From contig NZ_NKFP01000001.1 of the NCBI RefSeq assembly GCF_002215035.1, forward strand, positions 555,501-619,500: 64,000 bases of DNA. Direction: 5' to 3'. This DNA is from Leptolyngbya ohadii IS1. GTDB lineage: Bacteria; Cyanobacteriota; Cyanobacteriia; Elainellales; Elainellaceae. The position numbers and the translations under genes are program-made. The notes below the pieces were generated by a model. That model ran no database searches. It worked only from the letters and a program-made list of their open reading frames with translations, and had not been told where the DNA came from. Of this stretch, positions 26,077 through 33,998 are shown one piece after another (within the stretch, counting starts at the first letter, position 1; each line of letters starts with the position of its first letter).

Positions 26077-27525
26077 TCATTTTGAATAGGACTTTAATGC
26101 TCTGCCAACTCTGGAAATTCCCCAGTCGATCGTCTCTGGTGGATGAGAGTAGTTAAGGCGCATAGCGTTATAGCCTTTGCGATCGGGGAAGAAAGGCGTT
26201 GCGGGGGTGACAAGAATTTTCTGCTCGCGCAGCCGATGGCAAATTTGCTCCAGGGGTAATTCATCGGAAAGCTGCACCCAGAGCAAGAGTCCTCCCGTGG
26301 GAACTGTCCAGGTTGCCTCCTGGGGAAAATACTGTTCCAGCGCTTGCAGCATCGCATTGCGGCTCTGGAGATGATAGGTCTGCAAATCGCGCAGCCGATG
26401 CCGGTAATGCCCCGATGCCAGGTACTCGCTGACGATCGCCTGGGAGGGAGTTGGCGTGTGCAAATCGTCGATTAACTTTTGCTCGATCAGGGGTTGTTGA
26501 TGCGCTCCAGTAACGACCATATAGCCAACCCGTAAGCCGCCCATTAGCGTTTTAGAAAAGGTGCTGACATAGACGACGCGATCGTGGGGATCAAGGGCTT
26601 TGATCGGCGGCGGCACGGGTTCAAAGCTCAATCCTTCATAGGCATTGTCCTCCAAAACCAAACAGTCATACTGCTGTGCGAGTGCAAGAAGCCGTTTACG
26701 GTGATCCAGAGCTGTAGTGATCCCCGTTGGATTGTGCAGGGTACTGACGGTGTAGATCAGCCGGGGACGGTGGCTCTTCAGGTATTGTTCGAGCAGTTCC
26801 AGGTTCATGCCATTGGGTGTCATGGGAATGCCGATCGTCCTGGCTCGCAGGTTTTCCAGAATAGAGAGCGCACCGTGATAGCAGGGGGTTTCGACAATGA
26901 CCCAATCTCCCGGCTGCACAAAGTAGCGCAAGGCTAGGGAAATTCCCTGCATTGATCCAGTCGTTACAATCAAATCGTCCGCAGACACCACCAGACCTCG
27001 CTGAACCAGCAGTTGAGCAATTTGCTGACGCAGGGTTTGCAGTCCACGAGGGGTATCGTACTGGTAAAGCGTTTCGGCAATCTGGCTCATGGCACGGCGG
27101 GCAATCCGCTGCAAGTCCTCCAGTCCAAATGCTTGGGGAAAGCCACTGCTAAAGTCGAGAATACCGGGCTGGCGCTGTGCCTCAAAGGAGGTCATGTAGG
27201 ATTTACAGAAGGTTCCGCACTGGGGAGGAGGAATGACCACCTGCTGGACGGGGGCAAAGCTGGAAACAAGACTGGGTGGAATGATTGGGCAACAGGTCAC
27301 AAAATAACCAGCCCCCTGGCGTGCATGGATCAGCCCATCTGCCTCTAAAACGCTGTATGCCTCAATTACCGTCAGTTTGTTGACCGCTGTTTCTTTAGCA
27401 AGCTCGCGCACCGAGGGCAGACGATCGCCGGGTTGCAGTGCCCCTGAGTGAATCAGGAGGCGAATGCGATCGCGAATCTGTAAGTAAATGGGCTGCTCTG
27501 CCTGACGATCGAGGGGGATCTGCAT
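26077..27525 (-). CDS. MocR/PdxR-type regulator: GntR HTH fused to fold-type I aminotransferase
   Basis: Residues 1-75 are a GntR winged helix (IYLQIRDRIRLLIHSGALQ, LPSVRELAKE, ADGLIHARQGAGYFV). Residues ~120-480 are a PLP-dependent aminotransferase-like domain. It has STLHNPTG (264-268), Asp293 in LEDNAYEG and the PLP lysine Lys325 in STFSKTLMGG. MocR proteins sense PLP or PLP-adducts of amino acids and GABA-like ligands and control adjacent genes. It heads a minus-strand set with a cupin and a SnoaL-like protein, and diverges from the small gene at 27741. Inverted GTACAGTT/AACTGTAC words in the divergent gap are candidate binding sites. The ligand cannot be told from sequence. Confidence 0.93.
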   Translation of the reverse strand: MQIPLDRQAEQPIYLQIRDRIRLLIHSGALQPGDRLPSVRELAKETAVNKLTVIEAYSVLEADGLIHARQGAGYFVTCCPIIPPSLVSSFAPVQQVVIPPPQCGTFCKSYMTSFEAQRQPGILDFSSGFPQAFGLEDLQRIARRAMSQIAETLYQYDTPRGLQTLRQQIAQLLVQRGLVVSADDLIVTTGSMQGISLALRYFVQPGDWVIVETPCYHGALSILENLRARTIGIPMTPNGMNLELLEQYLKSHRPRLIYTVSTLHNPTGITTALDHRKRLLALAQQYDCLVLEDNAYEGLSFEPVPPPIKALDPHDRVVYVSTFSKTLMGGLRVGYMVVTGAHQQPLIEQKLIDDLHTPTPSQAIVSEYLASGHYRHRLRDLQTYHLQSRNAMLQALEQYFPQEATWTVPTGGLLLWVQLSDELPLEQICHRLREQKILVTPATPFFPDRKGYNAMRLNYSHPPETIDWGISRVGRALKSYSK

Positions 27526-27599
27526 AGAACAGTGGCATTAACCAATGCACAACGATTGAACCTTTAGTCTTTATCGCTGATCCAGATGGAAATGTCCTG

Positions 27600-27677
27600 G
27601 TACAGTTTCTTAAATTTTGACTAGACCAGTCCCATAAACCGCGAACTGTACTAGTAAAACCCGTCCAATCTGTACCT
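27600..27677. promoter_or_regulatory. Candidate operator in the divergent gap next to the MocR regulator
   Basis: GTACAGTT at 27600-27607 and its exact complement AACTGTAC at 27644-27651 form an inverted pair. A further CTGTACC lies at 27671-27677. The words are 75-120 bases upstream of the regulator start, and the last lies 64 bases before the divergent small gene. MocR proteins often bind spaced repeats in such gaps. Binding is inferred. Confidence 0.45.
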
Positions 27678-27740
27678 TCTCCTGACGAAAAAACCAGTGC
27701 AAATTGAAACTGCACCCATTCATCTTTCGGAGGAACAGGC

Positions 27741-28016
27741 GTGATGAACGGTTCAAAGTCTTCATATTTAGCCGATGAAAGCCATACCCCGGAACGTAAA
27801 ACCTCTCACCCTGCTTTGCTTCGGCGATTGCTGAATCATCTCTGGCAGGATTTCTTAAATTGGGCGGCGGCTCGTCCTGAACCCAAGATTAGTCAAACGT
27901 TCGATCGCCGTGGGCAGCGGGCAGGATGGCAGGTGTTTGATCCCCAGACCGGAAGAACGGCTTTTCTTGGATCTGAACTGGAAGTTCGTCAATGGCTAGA
28001 GGAACGCTACCGATAA
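27741..28016 (+). CDS. Small cyanobacterial protein of unknown function, 91 aa
   Basis: The start is GTG 27741 or ATG 27744, both served by CGGAGGAAC just upstream. The N-terminal third is polar. The middle has a Trp-rich amphipathic helix (LLNHLWQDFLNWAAA). The C-terminus has a compact beta-type pattern (GWQVFDPQTGRTAFLGSE, then VRQWLEERYR). This resembles short conserved cyanobacterial proteins without an assigned role; I do not recognise a named family. It is transcribed away from the MocR regulator and could be one of its targets. Confidence 0.6.
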   Translation: MMNGSKSSYLADESHTPERKTSHPALLRRLLNHLWQDFLNWAAARPEPKISQTFDRRGQRAGWQVFDPQTGRTAFLGSELEVRQWLEERYR

Positions 28017-28068
28017 TCCTGCTTACCCTCATGTAATTTACTCTCATCCTGTTTAACCTCATGTCCTA

Positions 28069-28575
28069 ATGACTACCCGCGTTTCCCACATTCAACTGCT
28101 GACGCAGTACAACACGCTCGCGAACCAGACGCTTTATACTGCCTGTGTAGAGCTGGATGATGTCGATCGCAAACAGGTTCGTCCGGCATTCTTCAAAAGT
28201 ATTCATGGCACGTTAAATCATATTCTGCTAGGCGATCGGATCTGGCTCGATCGTTTTGAAGGCAGAGAAGTTGCCTCAACAGGATTAGACGCAATTTTGT
28301 ATGAGGACTTTCAGGAGCTTTGGCAAGCCAGGATTACAGAAGACCAGCGAATTCAAGCCTTTGCCGCAACATTGACAGAAGCCACACTGGATCAAACTAT
28401 TTGCTATGTGAACCATGCGGGAAATGTTCACAGTGATCCCATGCTGCTATTGGTTTTACACTTCTTCAACCATCAGACTCACCATCGGGGACAGGTGCAT
28501 AATCTGCTCAGCCAAACTTCTGTTGCCCCACCCAGTTTAGATATGCATCGCTTGATTCGTCCTAATGCAGTTTAA
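28069..28575 (+). CDS. DinB-family protein, 168 aa
   Basis: A four-helix bundle of the DinB/YfiT-like superfamily. The three metal-binding histidines are visible: HGTLNHILLGDRIWL near residue 46 and HFFNHQTHHRGQVHNLL near 137-153. Many members are thiol-dependent S-transferases (e.g. bacillithiol), but the activity of this one cannot be told. ATG 28069 lacks a strong Shine-Dalgarno sequence. A tandem 13-base repeat CAGTTTAATGTCT straddles its stop codon (about 28568-28593), and a broken transporter gene follows at once. Confidence 0.88.
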   Translation: MTTRVSHIQLLTQYNTLANQTLYTACVELDDVDRKQVRPAFFKSIHGTLNHILLGDRIWLDRFEGREVASTGLDAILYEDFQELWQARITEDQRIQAFAATLTEATLDQTICYVNHAGNVHSDPMLLLVLHFFNHQTHHRGQVHNLLSQTSVAPPSLDMHRLIRPNAV

Positions 28576-28587
28576 TGTCTCAGTTTA

Positions 28588-28782
28588 ATGTCTCTGCTCT
28601 ACTCAGTCAAAATGCACAGCAGCCTAACCTTGAGCAGCATTGTTGTATTATTTAGTGCAATCGTTGTTTTAGCCGCTATTCCCAGTGTCAGTGTATTAAC
28701 CGTGCCATCTGTACGCCGTATCTTTATTATCTCGTTTAGCCGCGCCCATCCTGGGCAGGTTCATAACCTGGCACACTATTAA
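28588..28782 (+). pseudogene. Relic of a LysE/RhtB-family exporter start, joined to a DinB-like tail
   Basis: The 64-codon frame contains SLTLSSIVVLFSAIVVLAAIP then SVSVLTV. This matches the first helix and the IPSxSVLxV motif of LysE-family translocators, which are normally about 200 residues. After about 40 residues the likeness stops. The last residues, HPGQVHNL, resemble the HHRGQVHNLL of the preceding DinB protein, with about 20 of 30 bases matching. This looks like a deletion scar that fused pieces of a transporter gene and another DinB-like gene. An intact short membrane peptide cannot be excluded. Confidence 0.55.
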
Positions 28783-28886
28783 TCTCCTTTTGTTGATCTG
28801 TCCTCTTAGATGGAGAAAGCACAACAGAGATTGTGTTTCATTCCCTTCACCTGAATAATCTCTGATTCAGGCAATAGACAGAGACG

Positions 28887-30152
28887 ATGTTAAGAAGATT
28901 TCGGCGATCGCTGCGGCTATTTTTTACTCGAACTGGATCGATTAACAAGCAGCCACTCAACACAGTGAGCTTGATTGTTATTATTCTGATTGATATTTTT
29001 ATCTTAGTAAATGTCTTTACCGGGTTAAACGACATTAGCCGATGGGCACTCAGTCCGGGCGAGGCCTATCCCTGCTATTCGGAATGGCGCGACTACCGGG
29101 CTTCAACCGCACAAAACAAAGACTTTGAGGCGATCCGGAAAATTATGGTAGAGGAGTCTTCTGCGCCCTACCCGATCGCATCACCGCAGCTTAGCGTTCA
29201 GGAGCAATATCAGCAGTTAGGCAAAGGTAGGCTCGGCAGCATTTCATCCACCTGTTTCAACTTTGCTGAACTGAAAGACCAGATCGATAATGCCGGAAAT
29301 CAGCGGTTGATCAAGACGATCGACGAAAAACAAAACCGGATTGCCACTCTGGAGAATTCCAATCGAACCATTCGCGCTCAGTATGATTCGACGCTGCTGG
29401 AGCAAATTGCCGGACAGGAGCGCAGTCAGTCCATTAATCCAGTCGGAGCAGAGCAAGCCAAAGCCCAGCTCAATCAGAACAATCAGCAAATTGCTCAACT
29501 CAAGGGCGAAATTTCAGTCCTCCAGAAGGAGCTAGTAGCAAAGCCTGAAAGTGCGGCGTTTTTGCAGCTGCTCCGGAATGATGCGACGTTTAATCAGATT
29601 GAGGAAAGCTATAAAAAAGCATCTTTCTGGTATCCCAGCATTCAGCTCATTTTTCAAGCGCTGTTCCTGTTGCCGCTCCTGGTAGGTGCAGGTCTCGTTC
29701 ACCAATTTGCCCATCGCAGGCGTTACGGACTGGTGGCGCTCATTAGCTGGCATCTGCTCATTATCTTCTTTATTCCGCTAATCCTGAAGATTTTTGAGTT
29801 CCTGCAAGTTGGCGCACTGTTCCAATTTCTGTTTGACATCATCAGCGCAATCTTCGGTAGCCTGCTGTTCCTGGTCAGCTATACCTATATTGTGCTAATC
29901 CCGATCGCCGGATTTGTCCTGATCAAGCTTTTTCAAAAAATTGCGGTTCGCACGAAACTGCCCCCTTCCTCGCTGTTGCAGCAGTCCCGCTGTCTGAACT
30001 GCACGAAAACGCTGCGGAACCATGAAAGCTACTGTCCGCACTGTGGCTATCATCAGGAGCTAGACTGCCCCCATTGCCATCAGCCAACCTACAAGCACCT
30101 GCCCTACTGTCGAAACTGTGGCACAGAGCAGGATCTCAGCCGATCGCATTAA
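28887..30152 (+). CDS. Membrane protein with coiled coil and C-terminal double zinc ribbon, 421 aa
   Basis: One transmembrane helix lies near residues 25-47 (TVSLIVIILIDIFILVNVF). An extracytoplasmic region with Cys pairs follows, then a coiled coil (roughly 125-220, TIDEKQNRIATLENSNRTI). A cluster of hydrophobic helices (roughly 245-355) precedes the tail. The last 50 residues carry four CxxC knuckles (CLNC, CPHC, CPHC, CRNC), a double zinc ribbon facing the cytoplasm. Zinc-ribbon membrane proteins of this plan are common in cyanobacteria, and their role is unknown. The gene stands alone on the plus strand. A protein scaffold or sensor is possible but not shown. Confidence 0.75.
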   Translation: MLRRFRRSLRLFFTRTGSINKQPLNTVSLIVIILIDIFILVNVFTGLNDISRWALSPGEAYPCYSEWRDYRASTAQNKDFEAIRKIMVEESSAPYPIASPQLSVQEQYQQLGKGRLGSISSTCFNFAELKDQIDNAGNQRLIKTIDEKQNRIATLENSNRTIRAQYDSTLLEQIAGQERSQSINPVGAEQAKAQLNQNNQQIAQLKGEISVLQKELVAKPESAAFLQLLRNDATFNQIEESYKKASFWYPSIQLIFQALFLLPLLVGAGLVHQFAHRRRYGLVALISWHLLIIFFIPLILKIFEFLQVGALFQFLFDIISAIFGSLLFLVSYTYIVLIPIAGFVLIKLFQKIAVRTKLPPSSLLQQSRCLNCTKTLRNHESYCPHCGYHQELDCPHCHQPTYKHLPYCRNCGTEQDLSRSH

Positions 30153-30271
30153 AGCTCTAAAACCTGCTGGCAGCACCCTCAAAATGAAACCCCGCAACGA
30201 ATAGCAGCCGATTTGCCGTTAAAATACTGCAAGAATCTTGTATCACTGGCTTTCAACCTTTCCAGAAACCG

Positions 30272-31582
30272 ATGACTTCTCAGATCACCCCTCCTGGGCA
30301 ACAGGGCTTACCGCTCCTGGGCGAAACACTTGCTTTTTTCAGCGATCCCGACTTCGCCAGGAAACGTCATCAGCAGTACGGACCCATCTTCAAAACCCAG
30401 CTTCTGGGAAGCCCAACGGTCTTTCTTAAAGGTCCAGAGGCAACCTATTTCGTCCTCATCCACGAGAATAAATATTTTGTCGTGAGTTGGCCCCCCAGCG
30501 TCAAAAAGCTTCTGGGTCCCCTTTCGTTGGCATTGCAGTCTGGAGAAGTTCACGTTCAGCGGCGCAAGCTGATGGCGCAGGCATTTCAGCCACGGGCGCT
30601 GGCAAATTATCTCCCCGCAATGGAAGCCATTAGCAACGAGTACCTCCAACGCTGGACTGCTCTAGAAACCTTAACCTGGTATCCTGAACTCCGAAATTAC
30701 ACTTTTGATGTTGCCTGCAAGCTGCTGATTGGATTAGATCAGGCGAGTCAAACGGAATTGGGGCACTGGTTTGAAATCTGGACGCAGGGCTTGTTCAGCA
30801 TCCCGGTCAATCTTCCCTGGACGCAATTTGGTAAAGCGTATCGCGGTCGGCAGCAGCTTCTAGACGGACTGGAAGCCCTGATCCGGGAACGGCAGCAGCA
30901 GGCTGACCCAGGAAACGATGCGCTGGGGGTACTGTTGCAGGCACAAGACGAGGAGGGCAATCAGCTCAGCCTGGAAGAACTTAAGGATCAGGTGCTGCTG
31001 TTACTCTTTGCAGGACACGAAACCCTGACTTCGGCGCTGGCTTCCTTCTGTTTACTCCTGGCTCAGCACCCGGATGTCAAAGCCAGAGCAAGAGCAGAGC
31101 AGGCTAAATTTGCGGGGATGCCGCTGACGCTGGAAACGCTGAAGGAAATGACTTACCTGGAACAGATTTTGAAGGAAGTGCTGCGCTGCGTTGCGCCAGT
31201 TGGCGGCGGTTTTCGGGAAGTAATCGAAACCTGTGAGCTGGGTGGATTCACGATTCCGAAGGGATGGAAAGTGCTTTATGAGATTAATTTGACCCATCAG
31301 GACAGTGAAATTTTTGCGAATCCAGAGCAATTCGACCCCGATCGCTTCAGTGCAGAGCGGTCAGAGGACAAAGTGAAACCGTTTAGCCATGTCCCTTTTG
31401 GCGGTGGACTGCGGGAATGCCTGGGGAAGGAATTTGCCCGTTTAGAGATGAAGCTATTTGCCGCCAAACTGCTGCAAGGCTATGACTGGACTCTCCTGCC
31501 CCAGGATTTAACGATGGTCGTTGTGCCGACTCCCAAGCCCAAGGATGGGTTGAAGGTTCGTTTTGAGTCGCTCACTGTCTAA
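30272..31582 (+). CDS. Cytochrome P450, CYP120-like, 436 aa
   Basis: Heme-thiolate monooxygenase. It starts with a Pro/Gly-rich hinge (PPGQQGLPLLGETLAFF). The I-helix oxygen-binding motif is LLFAGHETLTS, the K-helix is ExxR in KEVLR, and the heme loop FGGGLRECLGKEFA has the ligand Cys383. There is no membrane anchor. The layout is closest to the soluble CYP120 group of cyanobacteria, whose Synechocystis member hydroxylates retinoids; the substrate here is not shown. Electron donors must come from elsewhere, as no ferredoxin or reductase gene is adjacent. A small repeat element lies right behind the stop codon. Confidence 0.92.
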   Translation: MTSQITPPGQQGLPLLGETLAFFSDPDFARKRHQQYGPIFKTQLLGSPTVFLKGPEATYFVLIHENKYFVVSWPPSVKKLLGPLSLALQSGEVHVQRRKLMAQAFQPRALANYLPAMEAISNEYLQRWTALETLTWYPELRNYTFDVACKLLIGLDQASQTELGHWFEIWTQGLFSIPVNLPWTQFGKAYRGRQQLLDGLEALIRERQQQADPGNDALGVLLQAQDEEGNQLSLEELKDQVLLLLFAGHETLTSALASFCLLLAQHPDVKARARAEQAKFAGMPLTLETLKEMTYLEQILKEVLRCVAPVGGGFREVIETCELGGFTIPKGWKVLYEINLTHQDSEIFANPEQFDPDRFSAERSEDKVKPFSHVPFGGGLRECLGKEFARLEMKLFAAKLLQGYDWTLLPQDLTMVVVPTPKPKDGLKVRFESLTV

Positions 31583-31608
31583 TTCTCACTCTCTAATTCC
31601 CACTCTCT

Positions 31609-31727
31609 AAGTAGGTGGTTGTAATTATTTAGAAGATAGAGGGGGTCTGGGGCTTCGCCCCAGGGTGGGGGCACAGCCCCCACCACCCCCAAATCCATCC
31701 GTTGTTTAATTGCGCCCAGCTACTTAA
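31609..31727. mobile_element. Putative MITE-like element behind the P450 gene
   Basis: An about 119-base element starts AAGTAGGTGGTTGTAATTA and ends with the imperfect complement TAATTGCGCCCAGCTACTT. Inside are two perfect hairpins: CTGGGGCTTCGCCCCAG at 31647-31663 and GGGGG/CCCCC around 31667-31681. Its flanks repeat each other: CACTGTCTAATTCTCACTC occurs at 31573-31591 and 31732-31750, and TAATTCCCACT lies on both sides. It encodes nothing. It could act as a terminator for the P450. The rest of the 499-base gap 31583-32081 holds one further repeat. Confidence 0.55.
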
Positions 31728-31841
31728 TTCCCACTGTCTAATTCTCACTCACGCTAATACGGTTTTTGAGGCGATCGCTGTTTGTTAACGAATGTAATTA
31801 ACAATCCTTTTTTAATTCATTTGACGACAGAATTAACATAT

Positions 31842-31937
31842 AGCAATCCCAAATGATGGGTGAGAAAAGGGATGTAGGGCTTCTCCCCACGCAGGGTTCC
31901 TCCCCCGCACCCCCAATACAAGACAAAAAGGATTGCT
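31842..31937. repeat. 96-base inverted-repeat-bounded element
   Basis: AGCAATCC at 31842-31849 is matched by GGATTGCT at 31930-31937. The interior is G/C-tract rich (GGGCTTCTCCCC, CCTCCCCCGCACCCCC) and non-coding. It resembles short interspersed repeats of cyanobacterial genomes. Copy number elsewhere cannot be seen in this window. Confidence 0.45.
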
Positions 31938-32081
31938 CTAGGTCAGCCAGAGTAAACCTCTGAACGTTCTAAAATTCCCTTTGCTCGCCTGGCTTGAGGC
32001 GATTTTTACGAACGGTGTTGAGTGGGAGGCTGGTGGTGATATCGTTCAAGATGGTCGATAACCCTTTTGGAGGGATGTGAG

Positions 32082-32591
32082 ATGCCGCAGGAATCCGATG
32101 CTCAAAGCCTGTCGATCGCCCCGCAGGGGGAACTGCTTCGCATTGCTCTGGATCATCCTTCCGATCTGGTCATGGATTTATCGATTCGCTGTCAGGACTA
32201 CCCGGAGGAACAAGCCGAAACTTCCCCCGATGCCCGCTTAGGCACTCTCCTCAGCCGCTTATTGCGCTACGGGGTTTGGATCGCAACCGCCACTGTTCTT
32301 TTAGGCGGCATTCTCTACCTGATGCGTCACGGCATGGAGCCTGTAAACTATCATCTCTTTCGCGGCGAACCCGATGAGTTTCGATCGCCTCAAGGAGTAA
32401 TTGATGCGGTATTGGCAGGTCGGCGGCGCGGGATTGTTCAACTCGGACTTCTGTTCCTGATTGCAACTCCCATCCTGCGGGTTCTGGTATCCTTTTTGTT
32501 CTTTCTTCGACAGCGAGATTTTATCTACGTCCTCATTACCGGACTTGTGATGAGTGGCTTGCTCTACAGCCTCCTGGGAGCTTATTTCTAA
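32082..32591 (+). CDS. DUF1634-family membrane protein, 169 aa
   Basis: ATG 32082 has GGAGGGATG upstream and is preferred over TTG 32067. A cytoplasmic N-terminal part of about 65 residues precedes three hydrophobic helices: YGVWIATATVLLGGILYL, GIVQLGLLFLIATPILRVLVSF and FIYVLITGLVMSGLLYSLL. The loop after helix one contains the family-typical LFRGEPDEFRSPQGVIDAVL. DUF1634 proteins are often encoded beside a TauE/SafE-type permease, but none is adjacent here. Function unknown. Confidence 0.82.
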   Translation: MPQESDAQSLSIAPQGELLRIALDHPSDLVMDLSIRCQDYPEEQAETSPDARLGTLLSRLLRYGVWIATATVLLGGILYLMRHGMEPVNYHLFRGEPDEFRSPQGVIDAVLAGRRRGIVQLGLLFLIATPILRVLVSFLFFLRQRDFIYVLITGLVMSGLLYSLLGAYF

Positions 32592-32904
32592 ATTATTTTT
32601 TATTAATTAGACTGGCAAACTGCTGTCCAGGCTCAGCCCGGATAAGGCTCGGATGCGACTCCGCCGCGAAACTCACTGGATCTGGAAGCAGAGTCTCATT
32701 CCATTCCATCGCAGAGCATTGGAACAAGGACTGAAGTTCTGCATAGTCAGAAGTTAGCTATAAGTCAGGTTTTCTCAGTTTTTATCCCAGTCAGTGAACA
32801 GGTCTGATCAATTTATAAGAACGCGTTATAAGAACGCGAACTCATTCAGGCAAGCGTCCGTTCTTAGTTGTTCATTAGTTGTTCATCTGACATGGAGAAA
32901 ACCT
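32592..32904. other. 313-base gap upstream of the C39-like protease gene
   Basis: No gene seen. The direct repeat TATAAGAACGCG occurs twice in tandem (about 32814-32840). The protease start has GGAGAAAACCT ahead of it. The AT-rich part near 32595-32615 could hold a promoter, but no convincing pair was found. Confidence 0.35.
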
Positions 32905-33519
32905 ATGACGATCGCACCTTCTGCCATCGCGGGAGCAGGAACAACCCCGATCGATGTTGCAGTTCCCTATTTTTCCCAGCGTGACAATCAGTTTAATCCT
33001 TCGGGAGCCTGCAACGTGACCAGCGTAGCGATGTGCCTTTATCATCTCGGAATTCGGGGTGACAATTCCCACAAGCAGTTAGAAGACCAGATGTATCAGC
33101 GGTGTCTTCAGAATGGATGGAGCCGCCATACCCCAGACGGTTTGAAGAAGCTGATTCAGTCCTATCCGGGCTGCAAGGATGACCTAATGCTGAATGCTAG
33201 CCTTGCAGATATTCGGAGCGCTCTGGATGCAGGTATTCCCTGTATTGTGCATGGGTACTTCACAGGATTTGGGCATGTGATTGTCCTGCGAGGATATGAC
33301 AAAGCAAATTTTTACGTGAACGACCCCTGGGGCGAGTGGTATCCCTGGGGTTATGACCAGACGGTATCGGGTGAAAAGCTGAGATACAGTAACCGGGCGA
33401 TCGCTGCTTGCTGTCACTGCTATTCGTTAGGGGAAGCAAAGGAACGCTATGCCCGAATGTCGGATCAAAACATGGAGTCGGAGCGGTCTATCTGGCTCCA
33501 CCGTGTTTCTCGTCGCTAG
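32905..33519 (+). CDS. C39-like (peptidase_C39_2) cysteine protease, 204 aa
   Basis: ATG 32905 has GGAGAAAACCT upstream; the longer frame to 32794 lacks a good start. The papain-like core shows VPYFSQRDNQ (oxyanion Gln25), Cys36 in SGACNVTSVAMCL, His124 in GFGHVIVLRGYD and Asp140 in NDPWG, so all catalytic residues are present. There is no signal peptide or ABC domain, so it is not a bacteriocin exporter. Stand-alone members of this family are thought to cut peptides or cell-wall links, and some are inactive. The basic C-terminus (SIWLHRVSRR) is unremarkable. Location and substrate are unknown. Confidence 0.83.
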   Translation: MTIAPSAIAGAGTTPIDVAVPYFSQRDNQFNPSGACNVTSVAMCLYHLGIRGDNSHKQLEDQMYQRCLQNGWSRHTPDGLKKLIQSYPGCKDDLMLNASLADIRSALDAGIPCIVHGYFTGFGHVIVLRGYDKANFYVNDPWGEWYPWGYDQTVSGEKLRYSNRAIAACCHCYSLGEAKERYARMSDQNMESERSIWLHRVSRR

Positions 33520-33590
33520 CCGCAGCAGGACGATCGACGCCCTCCAAAACGGGTGATGTTAACGAAACTACCGCCGCCTGGAGAACTGCC

Positions 33591-33866
33591 TTAACCCCGA
33601 TCGGTTTTTTTCGGAGATCGATCGTCATCCTCTTCAGACTCCGCCCCTTCATCCGGCACTACCAGATCGCGCACGACTTCAGGCGGCTCTGCTTCCACTT
33701 CTGGCACAATCGGCTCATCCAAAATAAAAGCCCGATCGCCCCGTTCCGTAAATTTAGGAGATCGCGTATCCTCGGCTGCATTATCCTCATCGGTTTCAGG
33801 CACACCCAGATTCCGCACAACTTTTTCTCTATCAGGTTGGGGTTCCGGATTCGCTGCATTGGTCAT
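33591..33866 (-). CDS. Small acidic, probably disordered protein, 91 aa
   Basis: Not recognised. ATG 33866 has GGGAGACGATCG upstream. The protein is rich in Glu, Asp and Pro and contains an internal doublet: VVRNLGVPETDED and VVRDLVVPDEGAE, each followed by an acidic run, Arg-Ser-Pro-Lys and a Thr-(Glu/Asp)-Arg-Gly end. It therefore seems to be built from two copies of one ~45-residue unit. It is probably unstructured in solution. No partner is evident. A tandem 17-base repeat lies just upstream. Confidence 0.6.
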   Translation of the reverse strand: MTNAANPEPQPDREKVVRNLGVPETDEDNAAEDTRSPKFTERGDRAFILDEPIVPEVEAEPPEVVRDLVVPDEGAESEEDDDRSPKKTDRG

Positions 33867-33890
33867 CGATCGTCTCCCTAATAGTTGTCC

Positions 33891-33973
33891 TCAAGCAAAA
33901 TACGGTCTCAAGCAAACACTCCTCAAGCAGAATACGGTCTCAAGCAAAATACGGTCTCAAGCAAAATACGATC
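33891..33973. repeat. Tandem 17-base repeat TCAAGCAAAATACGGTC
   Basis: About five units lie between the acidic-protein gene and the STAND gene. Four of them read TCAAGCA(A/G)AATACG(G/A)TC; the second is variant (TCAAGCAAACACTCC). Units are head to tail. They fall in the promoter region of the acidic-protein gene and the 3' flank of the STAND gene. Confidence 0.85.
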
Positions 33974-33998
33974 TGATTGCAGCATAGCACCCCTGCCC

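Noticed and set aside
31640..31690. Hairpins considered as a classical rho-independent terminator of the P450 gene
   Set aside because: There is no T tract after the stems and they lie inside a bounded repeat element, so the element reading is preferred, although termination is still possible.
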